Positions 26,353-33,891 of a DNA stretch of 64,000 nt are shown here, in pieces. The notes beneath the pieces are model-generated. The model was not told the DNA's origin, made no database searches, and saw nothing but the letters and a program-made list of their open reading frames with translations. The DNA is from a bacterium (GTDB lineage: Bacteria > Armatimonadota > Abditibacteriia > Abditibacteriales > Abditibacteriaceae), in contig SDZD01000014.1 in the NCBI GenBank assembly GCA_004172935.1, positions 43,092-107,091 on the forward strand, written 5' to 3'. Position numbers and translations under genes: made by a program. The first letter of the stretch is position 1; the number at the start of each line of letters is the position of its first letter.

Positions 26353-27048
26353 CTAGGTAAACCCAAGATTTAAAAGTGCATCCAAGGCAGTCTGACGAGG
26401 TGCAGAGGCCCTAGACGCAAGACGAGATCGACAGGAATGTAGTCCTACCGCATTAAACGCTGGAGCCGAAATGTGCGAGAACTCATTCGCTTGATATGAA
26501 AGGACAAAGCTTGCAGCACACTCGATTTTATCAAGCAAATCTCCATCGTCTGAAATAAATAACGTGCAAGCCTCAGAGAGAGCGAATGCGAGGTGGATAG
26601 AATCAGCAGGCCAAATGGCGTACTGTACGGACAATCGATTTGCTAACTCGAAGGCATTTGGACGGGGGAGAGAAAGGACTTGAAATAGACAGTTGTTCTC
26701 TAAATCTTGTATCATTTGTTCAATATCTGATTGCGCATCGGACAAATGTAGGGTCTCTGGGGGTATATAATCCCTAAGTCTCTTTGGATTTGGGTACCCG
26801 TTGCGACTAGTTGTGAAGCCGTTATTTCCCATTCTCTCTTCATATAGAGTGCCATGAGCTTCAGTAATATTCCAAAGGCTTGTGTAGACGAAGAACTCCC
26901 CGGTTCCTTCGTACTTATTGAATATCTTCACCACATCATCTGCTGCTGATTTTCGGCCTCTTCCTGGAACTATTAAGTCCAAAAGGAAGGTCGTATCAAG
27001 AAAGATAGATATAGGAAGGTTAGGGTTGGAATGAGAGGAACTTGTCAT
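26353..27048 (-). CDS. PIN-domain ribonuclease-like protein, last gene of the island operon
   Basis: This 231-residue protein shows the PIN acidic set: D18 in IFLDTTFLLDL, E63 in WNITEAHGTL, D149 in WPADSIHLAFAL and D167-D170 in FISDDGDLLDKI. PIN domains are metal-dependent RNases, usually of toxins or RNA processing. There is no adjacent small antitoxin gene, and the coupled upstream genes encode an ATPase and a methylase, so it is more likely the effector of a multi-gene system than a VapC toxin. The DNA is much lower in GC than the phage backbone. 24 bp separate it from the ATPase gene. Confidence 0.75.
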   Translation of the reverse strand: MTSSSHSNPNLPISIFLDTTFLLDLIVPGRGRKSAADDVVKIFNKYEGTGEFFVYTSLWNITEAHGTLYEERMGNNGFTTSRNGYPNPKRLRDYIPPETLHLSDAQSDIEQMIQDLENNCLFQVLSLPRPNAFELANRLSVQYAIWPADSIHLAFALSEACTLFISDDGDLLDKIECAASFVLSYQANEFSHISAPAFNAVGLHSCRSRLASRASAPRQTALDALLNLGFT

Positions 27049-27072
27049 TTAATCTGAATATTCCTTAAAAAA

Positions 27073-28500
27073 TTAAAAGGCATTCCTCCGTCCACTCGAT
27101 TGGTTTTTCCTCTGTGTTATCTTAGATGCAGAGAACTGATCGAGAACATCTTTAACCACTAATTCCCCTATTTCTGCTACATTTTCATTCTCTGCATGTT
27201 CAAACAACTGATACAAAAATTGAATTAAACTACGTGGTGTTCTTTGCGCGTTTGTCGGAAAATTCTCTATTGTGTATTCAAGTAATTCTTCCGACAAGGG
27301 ATAAATGTTTGACTCAAGTGCCTCACCTTCCCTTTTTCTGCTCAGGAAGAACTCGGCCAAGCGGACAGCATCCTGCACTGAAATAGCGTCCAAATCGACT
27401 ATGTTCGATTGGCGATCCGCAAATGGAGTTGCCAGTTCATTTAGTACATCAAAGGCCGAGGGAGTGATTGCCATCACAATGGCAACGCCCTCTCGAATAC
27501 GATCAAAGACTTCGCGCATTGTGTACAAGTAGTCTTGTCTCTGCCGTGGTGTTAGCAGAAATCCTTGAGGCACCTCCTCAAACTCATCTAGGAGCAGATA
27601 GAGATAGGCAATACCGTTGATATTGAGAATTTTAACTAGGAAATCCAGAAATTCAGGCGCCCGCAAAGATGCCGTTGCTTTTGACCTTATTAAGCCTGTC
27701 AAATTTTCCCACGAAGTGAAGGTAGACTCATCACGCGAGAGCAACAGTGCAACGAATATTCCTGCCAACTCGCTGGAGAAATTTTCTCCGACTACAGTTA
27801 AAAGGCACTGAATAATAAATGGCCGTAAAAGCTCCCTATTCCATTTTGCAGAGTCGAATCTAAGTAAGAAATGCCGATGATCTTCTAATTTTGTGACATC
27901 GAATACCTGACTCAAAGATGCGCTCATCGTTTGAGGGACATCTTGTATAAGCATTGGCGGCGGAACCGCAGATTTCAACGGGCGCTTTGGAGTTGTAAGA
28001 CTGGTTTTGAGCTCTTGGAATCGTTCGCTATCATTCGCAATTTCCTGGGCGATCTGACCCTTTATCGCGAACCAGATGTATTTGCGGACAGTATCCAACC
28101 CTAAACTTTTTAATATAGTACGGTTCAACTCATGAGCTTCAATGCGAGGCCTTTCAACATAAATCGCACGCGCAGTTTGGTCCCCTAACCCCATCAGAGA
28201 GTTGACGGTGTGCTCAATGAAGCGCAACGTATGTGTCTTTCCAGTTCCGTAGTCGCCTCTTAAAATAAGAGATTGTGTGCTTCGGGATTTATAACTTTGT
28301 ATGATAAATCGAAGAATGCTCTTCGTCACATCATCGCGCAGGGGTGGGTTTTCCTCGCTTGCATCGGCAATACCGCTAGGGGGAAAAGGATTGCCGGATA
28401 AACCAAATTTTGCCCAGAATCCTGCCTGAGCATCCTCTTGGAGTTCGCCAGATACCAATTGACTTAACGCCTCTAAACGCTGTTGGAGTTCTGAATTCAT
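27073..28500 (-). CDS. AAA/ORC-like P-loop ATPase of the island operon
   Basis: I chose the ATG at 28500 (MNSELQQRLEAL), with AAGGTA upstream, because the in-frame extension overlaps the previous gene. The 475-residue protein has an N-terminal FGLSGNPFPP, a Walker A GDYGTGKT (82-89) and a Walker B LLLDEFEE (302-309), then a sensor-like MAITPSAFDVL. The large spacing between Walker A and B and the overall pattern resemble ATPases seen in BREX-like and other defence loci, but I cannot assign a named subfamily. It probably couples ATP hydrolysis to regulation of the PIN or methylase partner. Confidence 0.75.
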   Translation of the reverse strand: MNSELQQRLEALSQLVSGELQEDAQAGFWAKFGLSGNPFPPSGIADASEENPPLRDDVTKSILRFIIQSYKSRSTQSLILRGDYGTGKTHTLRFIEHTVNSLMGLGDQTARAIYVERPRIEAHELNRTILKSLGLDTVRKYIWFAIKGQIAQEIANDSERFQELKTSLTTPKRPLKSAVPPPMLIQDVPQTMSASLSQVFDVTKLEDHRHFLLRFDSAKWNRELLRPFIIQCLLTVVGENFSSELAGIFVALLLSRDESTFTSWENLTGLIRSKATASLRAPEFLDFLVKILNINGIAYLYLLLDEFEEVPQGFLLTPRQRQDYLYTMREVFDRIREGVAIVMAITPSAFDVLNELATPFADRQSNIVDLDAISVQDAVRLAEFFLSRKREGEALESNIYPLSEELLEYTIENFPTNAQRTPRSLIQFLYQLFEHAENENVAEIGELVVKDVLDQFSASKITQRKNQSSGRRNAF

Positions 28501-28537
28501 AGAGTTACCTTGTACTAAATTTACCAAATCATACTGT

Positions 28538-29698
28538 CTATTTTTGCCTAACAATTCCAACACGCCACGACCCATCTAACTTCAGATAATAGGACTCTGG
28601 TTTGTTGGTTGTTCTAATTGCGAACGCATTTTCTACGAGAAAACGACTCCCTCTCTCGAAAAAATAATCTTTGTTTCTCAAGAAGTACAACTGAGATAGC
28701 ATCTCTTTGACATTCCGCTTAGCCAAGTTGTATCTCTGACACAGCGAAATAATCAAATCGGGCAAAGTTGCCCGACGCCCACCAGGAAAAAACGCTAGCA
28801 CCTCATTGACCATAGACACAAATTGATCTAAATCTCTCAGAGGGTACAGCCAACACTTTACAGGATATGACTCAAATTCGTATATATTATCCTCTTCTTG
28901 GCCTTTACTTCTCTCCGAGGATAAATGCTTAAAAGGACCGGCGACTTCACCCAAGACAGTGTCGTCCGTCAAATACGCTTGTTTTGTCCAAAGCCGCAAG
29001 CCTTGAAATACCTCCCGACGCTGCTCTTCCGTCCAATTAAGCTGTGGCCAGTAGTGACTACTTAGTCGATAACCACTATCTGCCGTTTGAGGGATGCTTT
29101 TTCCACGACGCTGTAAAATGGTGTCATTTTCGTTGTCGTGAGCAGGTGACACTAGGATACGAATAGGCTTAGCTGCATCTACAAAATCTTTGAGAGAAAA
29201 CTCTTCTCGGTCCATGAAATAGCGTAGCCAATGAGAACGCACGTAAAGGCTTTGTACCAGAATTTCGCGCCAAGTAGCTCTCAATTCGGGAAGAACTTCA
29301 TCTTGGACGTTCTCCATCATTTCCAATGATTCCCAACTTTCAGTCGAACCTTGAACAAGTGCATCAGGGATTGTCCGTTGAACTGCATGAGCTAAATCGA
29401 GTCCTCTTGGCCTAAGACGGCAAACCCCTTTTTTCTCGATGGCAGGATCAATAAGGTTGATGCATCGCAAGGCGATGATATGATGGTTTATCCGCGTATG
29501 TAAACGGTCTCCTTCATGCAAAAATTTGTATTTGTCACCAAATACTCCCTGTTCGATTCCTCGGTTGGCTAAATCTCGCACGCGCAAATCTGTGCCTTCA
29601 ATCTGTAGCAACCTACATAAAGCTGATAGGTTCCACAAAGGAACTCCCCTGCCATACGACAGCTTTACATGTTCTTTTTTAGTATCAGGAGACTCCAT
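28538..29698 (-). CDS. Unknown protein of the island operon, possible winged-helix C-terminus
   Basis: This 386-residue protein is not recognised. It is mainly helical. The region around 20-80 (LSALCRLLQIEGTDLRVRDL, then HTRINHHIIALRCINLI) and the C-terminal 310-370 (ATLPDLIISLCQRYNLAKRN, then EMLSQLYFLRNKDYFFERG) look like winged-helix or HTH folds. It lies 1 bp after the methylase stop and 37 bp before the ATPase start, so it is co-transcribed. It may be the sequence-recognition or adaptor subunit. Confidence 0.65.
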   Translation of the reverse strand: MESPDTKKEHVKLSYGRGVPLWNLSALCRLLQIEGTDLRVRDLANRGIEQGVFGDKYKFLHEGDRLHTRINHHIIALRCINLIDPAIEKKGVCRLRPRGLDLAHAVQRTIPDALVQGSTESWESLEMMENVQDEVLPELRATWREILVQSLYVRSHWLRYFMDREEFSLKDFVDAAKPIRILVSPAHDNENDTILQRRGKSIPQTADSGYRLSSHYWPQLNWTEEQRREVFQGLRLWTKQAYLTDDTVLGEVAGPFKHLSSERSKGQEEDNIYEFESYPVKCWLYPLRDLDQFVSMVNEVLAFFPGGRRATLPDLIISLCQRYNLAKRNVKEMLSQLYFLRNKDYFFERGSRFLVENAFAIRTTNKPESYYLKLDGSWRVGIVRQK

Positions 29699-29699
29699 A

Positions 29700-31259
29700 T
29701 CAATTAGGTTTGCGCATTATAATAATGCTTTCTCGTAGCCACCCGTTCTGATTGTCTCGCCGAGGCAAATGTCTAGCAATACGGATTTGTTCTACTACTA
29801 GACCAACGGCTTGAGCAGCGGCAGCAATTAGGAGATCTGTGCATACCGCAATTTTTCGAGTTTTCTCGCCCCCGAACAATGAGTTGCCCACGACGCAAAC
29901 AATAGGGGCACCAGGTACCGCTACGCGCTGTTGCTCACCTAAAGCTAGCAATAAGTCATCTATGTATCCCGCGAAGAGACGTTCCCTTTGCTTACGGTGC
30001 TCATCATAAGGTAAAGCAAGCATCAATGCAGATCGAAGTCGAGATAGCCACTGATCGCTCTCAACCTCTTTGTATTTTTCTGTGGGCGGAAAGATAATGC
30101 TAGGGTGGGAACGCATCGTCTTTAATCGCTGATTCCTAAATTCTTCCTGAGTAGAAACATCTCCCTTCAACCAAAGCTCCATCTTATACACCTCTGTGTA
30201 ATCAATATTGTTCAAATAGGGCGGCGAATAGCAAATAGCATCGAAAGTTCTATCTCCGAAAGGGAGGTCACGTGCGTCACCCGAGACAACACGCGCACCT
30301 GAGCCGACGTTTTGCAGCTTTTCTCTTCTTCCGTTAAGCGCAATCAGATCAGACTTCATGATATGCAACTGGTCTAGGAGTGCTTGTTTCACATTAGGCG
30401 GAGTGTCGGGAAGTGCCTCCTTTTTTAGGAGTCTTAAGGCCCTACCATCCTTGGAGGCATAACTAACCTCTTCAATAATCGAGAGCCATGCCAGGAGTAG
30501 AAAGTCCTTCTCTGGCTCTGGGCAGTTCAATATCCATTGGCGATAATAGAGAAGGTCCTGAATAACAGAGGGGTGGAACGCGATTTTGTCACCACGTCGA
30601 GTACAGGAGAAGGTCGAAAGTTCAGGCACAGGAAAAACCCTGCTTCTACGTCCATATTTAGCCTTTAGCTTGGTGATGTAGCCTTCAATTACTTCGCTGT
30701 CGTAATTTGCCCAATTCACCTTGGTTTCTGCTATAAATTTGATAGTCGGATTAACTTCTACACCAACGACTTCAGAAAAATTCTTCGACTGGTCAGGGTA
30801 AGATGCTGTGACTAAAGTAGTCCCCACCCCGCAGAAAGGGTCTAGAAGTCTCAGTGATTCGCCAGCAGGAAAGACTCCCCATTTCTGCAAAGTGGCAAGC
30901 AGCTGATGGGAGTACCCTTCTTTGAACGTGTACCACCGATGCACTGGTTGTACCTTACAATCATCGAAGGTAACAAGTGATTTCAATGAGCCATCCTCCG
31001 GTGCATCAATAACCTCCAGCGTATCTTCAAACTCGTGGTACAACTCGCTTAAGCATTGCTGTTCTGTTGAGGGAGTCTCGCCACGCCCAACAACCCTTCT
31101 TACAAGCCTCTTTGCTTCTATACCTACAGATTCGGGGGAGCCTGATCCATTTTGAGAAGAATCATGTCTGTCCTTCAAGGTATGTACTTCAGATACCCTC
31201 AAATCTACGCGAGCGTGACCTAAAAGGTCAATGGCCTCTCGACTTGTAATCAATCCCAT
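29700..31259 (-). CDS. DNA methyltransferase (N4/N6 type) of the island operon
   Basis: This 519-residue protein has the SAM-binding motif I DPFCGVGTT (140-148) and the catalytic motif IV SPPYLNNIDY (345-354). Motif I precedes motif IV. The amino-methylase class with an SPPY tetrapeptide modifies adenine N6 or cytosine N4. About 195 residues separate the motifs and probably hold the target-recognition region. It is the first gene of a leftward four-gene operon. No restriction endonuclease of a classical type is adjacent; the PIN nuclease is the only visible effector. Confidence 0.85.
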   Translation of the reverse strand: MGLITSREAIDLLGHARVDLRVSEVHTLKDRHDSSQNGSGSPESVGIEAKRLVRRVVGRGETPSTEQQCLSELYHEFEDTLEVIDAPEDGSLKSLVTFDDCKVQPVHRWYTFKEGYSHQLLATLQKWGVFPAGESLRLLDPFCGVGTTLVTASYPDQSKNFSEVVGVEVNPTIKFIAETKVNWANYDSEVIEGYITKLKAKYGRRSRVFPVPELSTFSCTRRGDKIAFHPSVIQDLLYYRQWILNCPEPEKDFLLLAWLSIIEEVSYASKDGRALRLLKKEALPDTPPNVKQALLDQLHIMKSDLIALNGRREKLQNVGSGARVVSGDARDLPFGDRTFDAICYSPPYLNNIDYTEVYKMELWLKGDVSTQEEFRNQRLKTMRSHPSIIFPPTEKYKEVESDQWLSRLRSALMLALPYDEHRKQRERLFAGYIDDLLLALGEQQRVAVPGAPIVCVVGNSLFGGEKTRKIAVCTDLLIAAAAQAVGLVVEQIRIARHLPRRDNQNGWLRESIIIMRKPN

Positions 31260-31538
31260 TTACGCACCTGCTCCGTCAGAAAGCACTGATTTTCCTCTGA
31301 TGTCATTCGAATTCCACTCAACAAAATTGGCCTCCATAATAATTCGCCCGCTATTCAATCAATTCTCCTTATAACGACCAACATAAAAGCAAAGTACCTT
31401 GATAGTGGCAAGGTACACGGAATAGGCATATTCCACATTATCTTCGAGAATGCACGAATTCTTCCACACGTAGTGTGGAGAACGCCACTTTTCCAGAAAC
31501 CGTTTCGCAAAAGGTCAGGGTTTGCTGGCGCGAAAACA
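31260..31538. promoter_or_regulatory. Hairpin-rich promoter region of the island operon
   Basis: The 279-bp gap has three short perfect dyads: GTACCTT/AAGGTAC (31394-31416), GGAATA/TATTCC (31419-31434) and CCACAC/GTGTGG (31464-31478). No gene is seen. It lies between the AlpA-like gene and the methylase on the same strand, so it may hold the methylase promoter and its binding sites. Confidence 0.5.
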
Positions 31539-31748
31539 CTAAGCTTCCATATTCTTGAGCCTTTCAACATCGGCCCTTAGGAACATTGTTTTATGTCTCC
31601 GCTTTAAGTAAGGAGGCTTTGGTAGTGGGGTTATTGCCCCTGCATCAATACGGCGATTTAAAGTCGCACGGGAGATACCTAGATAATCGATGGCTTCCTG
31701 AACGGTCATTTTATCCCCCTGCTGAACTGTTTCAGCTTTAGGTGTCAT
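31539..31748 (-). CDS. AlpA/excisionase-like HTH regulator
   Basis: This 69-residue protein is a single HTH_17-type domain (MTVQEAIDYLGISRATLNRR, then the wing FLRADVERLKNMEA). Such proteins regulate or excise satellites and prophages (AlpA of P4-type elements). It faces away from a 90-bp region of 10-bp-phased repeats that is a likely operator, and it lies at the head of the methylase operon. An internal ATG at about residue 14 is an alternative start. Confidence 0.75.
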   Translation of the reverse strand: MTPKAETVQQGDKMTVQEAIDYLGISRATLNRRIDAGAITPLPKPPYLKRRHKTMFLRADVERLKNMEA

Positions 31749-31750
31749 GT

Positions 31751-31840
31751 CTCATATTATCTCAATTTAGCTCATGATACAAGATGAGTCAAGATGACAC
31801 TATTCAGATAAATTTGAGACAACTTGAGACAAGTTGGTTA
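31751..31840. repeat. 10-bp-phased operator-like repeat array
   Basis: Short motifs recur in exact 10-bp register: CTCA at 31751, 31761 and 31771; AAGATGA at 31781 and 31791; AA(T/C)TTGAGAC at 31811 and 31821. CTCA and TGAG are inverse, so the array is two inverted sets of half-sites on one face of the helix. It lies between the divergent AlpA-like gene and the small genes leading to the HNH endonuclease, and probably controls both. Confidence 0.7.
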
Positions 31841-31879
31841 TACTTAGATCATCCGGTTGAAAGGAGCCGGACAGACGAA

Positions 31880-31926
31880 AGCCCTGCCACCGCTCATCTT
31901 TTCGACGGGCGAACGGTGACAGGGCT
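31880..31926 (+). promoter_or_regulatory. Leader hairpin before the small island genes
   Basis: Arms AGCCCTGCCACCG (31880-31892) and CGGTGACAGGGCT (31914-31926) pair with one mismatch. There is no T-tract, so this is a leader structure rather than a terminator. It ends 8 nt before the ATG at 31935. Confidence 0.6.
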
Positions 31927-31934
31927 AAACGCTA

Positions 31935-32219
31935 ATGAACACTTTATCAGAAGCAGCAGGCGTTTTCAATACGCCTAGTGAGAACGGTGCAGACTTGTTC
32001 ACCTTGGAGAGTGACACGACCCGCCTGGGCAACCGTGAACATGTTATTACCACGAAGGCTTACCCCTTTGCGCTTGCTCTTTTCGAGGAAACCCTTAACA
32101 TCGACATTGAGCCGGGATTCTCCACTTGTAAGGGATCATTTGTGGTCGAGTTCATCGCCACCGATGCTGACTGCCAGGAAGCGATTCAACTGGCTCTTAC
32201 CAAAGGGGTGAAAGCCTAA
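31935..32219 (+). CDS. Hypothetical island protein
   Basis: This 94-residue protein has the C-terminal pattern FVVEFIATDADCQEAIQLAL and no recognised family. It starts after a leader hairpin and its stop overlaps the next start (TAATG). It is the first of three coupled genes ending with the HNH endonuclease. Function unknown. Confidence 0.6.
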   Translation: MNTLSEAAGVFNTPSENGADLFTLESDTTRLGNREHVITTKAYPFALALFEETLNIDIEPGFSTCKGSFVVEFIATDADCQEAIQLALTKGVKA

Positions 32220-32452
32220 TGCCTCGGCCTCAATTGCAATTGTTTTCAAGCCCTCATCCCCCACTTCCAGTAGATCGCCGGGTGACTCTTATTGAGGTAT
32301 GTAATCTTCTGGACATGTTTCTCGAAGCGGGGAACTGGGACGACTATGAGGCTCGCGACCTGGCCTCATGCTTTGTCAGGGTGCAGAGTCGTGTGACGCG
32401 CGTTGAGGAAGCCCTCACCCCCATCAAACCTTTGCTACGGAGGGTCAAATGA
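32219..32452 (+). CDS. Hypothetical island protein
   Basis: This 77-residue protein has a P-rich N-terminus and a helical C-terminus with basic and acidic pairs (TRVEEALTPIKPLLRRVK). It overlaps both neighbours (TAATG and ATGA). It could be a small accessory to the HNH endonuclease. No family recognised. Confidence 0.55.
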   Translation: MPRPQLQLFSSPHPPLPVDRRVTLIEVCNLLDMFLEAGNWDDYEARDLASCFVRVQSRVTRVEEALTPIKPLLRRVK

Positions 32453-33297
32453 TTTCACCGGAACAAGAGTTGGAGATTTGCGACTTGTATACAAATCAAG
32501 GGTTGGGGTGTCGGCGGCTAGGTGCCAAGTACGGCGTTCACAAACAAAAAATCACCAACATCATAAAAAAGCATGGCTTACAGTCGGGCCAACATCAGCG
32601 CCGCGTGGAACTTGACCCTGATACAGAGAAGGAAATCGCGCGCCTCTATAAAGAGGGGCAATCTGCTGAAGAGGTAGCTAGCTTGTTTGGCATAAGTCGA
32701 ATGGTGGTTAGGCGAATCCTCAAAGCTCATAGCGTCGCCGCGCACAAAGTAGGGGGAGTTTCTAAACCGTGCCCCCAGAAACGGATTCTTTCGGCAGATG
32801 CGGAGCGTCAAGTCTGCGAACTCTATTCGTCAGACACATCTCAAACATTGGTAACCATTGCATCTCGTTTCGGATGTTCTGACAAGACGGTATTGAGGGC
32901 GTTGAAGAGGAATGGGGTTCAAACTCGCCCGAACGTGGTGGAATTTACTACATCGCTGAAAGGCACCGAACAATTGTCAATCTGGTGTAGCGCTATTACT
33001 CAAGGAGTAAGCATTGAAGATTGGCAGGGGTACTCTCCGAGACCAAAAGGGCGATGGGGCACGCGTTACATTAGGTGGCGCAAGGAAGTTTTAGAGAGAG
33101 ATAACAGATGGTGCCAAAAATGTGGGCATGACCAATCCCTCGTATGCCACCATATCTATCCCTGGACCAAGTACCCCGACAAAAGGTACGATGTAGACAA
33201 CGGCATCACGCTATGTAGATATTGTCATAATAAGATTCAATCCAGAGAAGAGCAGTACGTCAATTACTTCAAAGAGCTTTTGCGCCAAGAGGACTGA
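32449..33297 (+). CDS. HNH homing-endonuclease-like protein with repeated HTH units
   Basis: This 282-residue protein has three resolvase-like HTH units in its first 165 residues (LGCRRLGAKYGVHKQKITNI; SAEEVASLFGISRMVVRRIL; TLVTIASRFGCSDKTVLRAL). An HNH domain follows with CQKCGHD (near residue 223), CHHIYPW, DNGITLC and CRYCHNK, the usual zinc-supported betabetaalpha-Me fold. Such proteins cut DNA at long sites and drive homing of introns or islands. It is the rightmost gene of the island on the plus strand, followed by a bidirectional terminator and then by the displaced tail-gene fragment, so it is a likely mobility factor. Confidence 0.85.
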   Translation: MISPEQELEICDLYTNQGLGCRRLGAKYGVHKQKITNIIKKHGLQSGQHQRRVELDPDTEKEIARLYKEGQSAEEVASLFGISRMVVRRILKAHSVAAHKVGGVSKPCPQKRILSADAERQVCELYSSDTSQTLVTIASRFGCSDKTVLRALKRNGVQTRPNVVEFTTSLKGTEQLSIWCSAITQGVSIEDWQGYSPRPKGRWGTRYIRWRKEVLERDNRWCQKCGHDQSLVCHHIYPWTKYPDKRYDVDNGITLCRYCHNKIQSREEQYVNYFKELLRQED

Positions 33298-33302
33298 ACG
33301 AA

Positions 33303-33332
33303 AAAGGCGGCGCTGATTTTAGCGCCGCCTTT
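33303..33332. terminator. Bidirectional intrinsic terminator
   Basis: A 12-bp perfect stem (33303-33314 with 33321-33332, loop GATTTT) flanked by A on one side and T on the other. It serves both the HNH gene and the leftward frame that ends at 33353. Confidence 0.85.
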
Positions 33333-33393
33333 GGCTAATTCTAACAGTCGGGTTACAGCTTACGCGATTTAGCAAGTTCGCTCCGTGCATCAT

Positions 33394-33678
33394 TTATGAC
33401 TTTGTTATAGCTCGCAACCTGCTCCCCCCCCCCTTTTTTTTCTCTTGGGCCTCATCGCGCAACCTTATTGCAGCCGCTATGATTTCTTGCCAACGCCGGA
33501 TATTTTGTTGCCGCAGTTGCTCGGTACGGCCCCACTGGGTTTGTAACCCTTTGCGCGCTTGTTCTATATTGGGATTTAGGGGCATAACTGTAACATTTTC
33601 TATATAGAAGTGTAACGATTCGCGCGTTTCTTTAGATGGCGCAAAACCGCTCGGTTTTGAGGGAGATGGTTTCCCCAT
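33394..33678 (-). CDS. Small helical protein broken by an A8G10 tract (possible phase-variable gene)
   Basis: As read, the frame encodes 94 residues and ends soon after AQEKKKGGG. On the minus strand the end contains eight A followed by ten G (33424-33441). In another frame beyond the tract the sequence reads GEQVASYNKVINDARSELAK and then SRKL before a stop at 33353-33355, which lies just before the shared terminator. This continuation has the same helical character as the first part, so the tract likely causes either a real reversible frameshift or a length error. Function unknown. Confidence 0.5.
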   Translation of the reverse strand: MGKPSPSKPSGFAPSKETRESLHFYIENVTVMPLNPNIEQARKGLQTQWGRTEQLRQQNIRRWQEIIAAAIRLRDEAQEKKKGGGSRLRAITKS

Positions 33679-33841
33679 TAGTTGAAATTTTTACCGAGCA
33701 AGCGAAGCTGTCAAGGGTCGCAGAGAAAAAGAATTTTTAGGCTGCAAGCCGTGAAGAAAATTGTTTTTCGTGCCCTTGACTGCGTAAGCGCCGTCTTGGT
33801 TAGGCTGCTTGTCAAAAGGGAAACAATTTCTTGGCTTTTAA

Positions 33842-33855
33842 TGAACCACAGTTCA
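33842..33855 (+). promoter_or_regulatory. 14-bp operator-like dyad, site 4
   Basis: TGAACCACAGTTCA. It lies about 40 bp before the right edge of the island, in a 217-bp gap (33679-33895) without a convincing gene. Confidence 0.6.
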
Positions 33856-33891
33856 CTTTATCTTTACTCTGCAAGGGATATAAATTCTTGA

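Noticed and set aside
26353..27048. Interpretation of the PIN gene as a VapBC toxin
   Set aside because: There is no small antitoxin gene upstream, the protein is longer than a typical VapC, and it follows the ATPase gene closely.
31784..31978. A 64-residue rightward frame
   Set aside because: It runs through the phased operator repeats and the leader hairpin and overlaps the better-supported gene at 31935.
33682..33891. A 69-residue rightward frame before the tail-gene fragment
   Set aside because: It spans the dyad site and ends at the stop preceding the fragment. It has no plausible ribosome-binding site or protein pattern.
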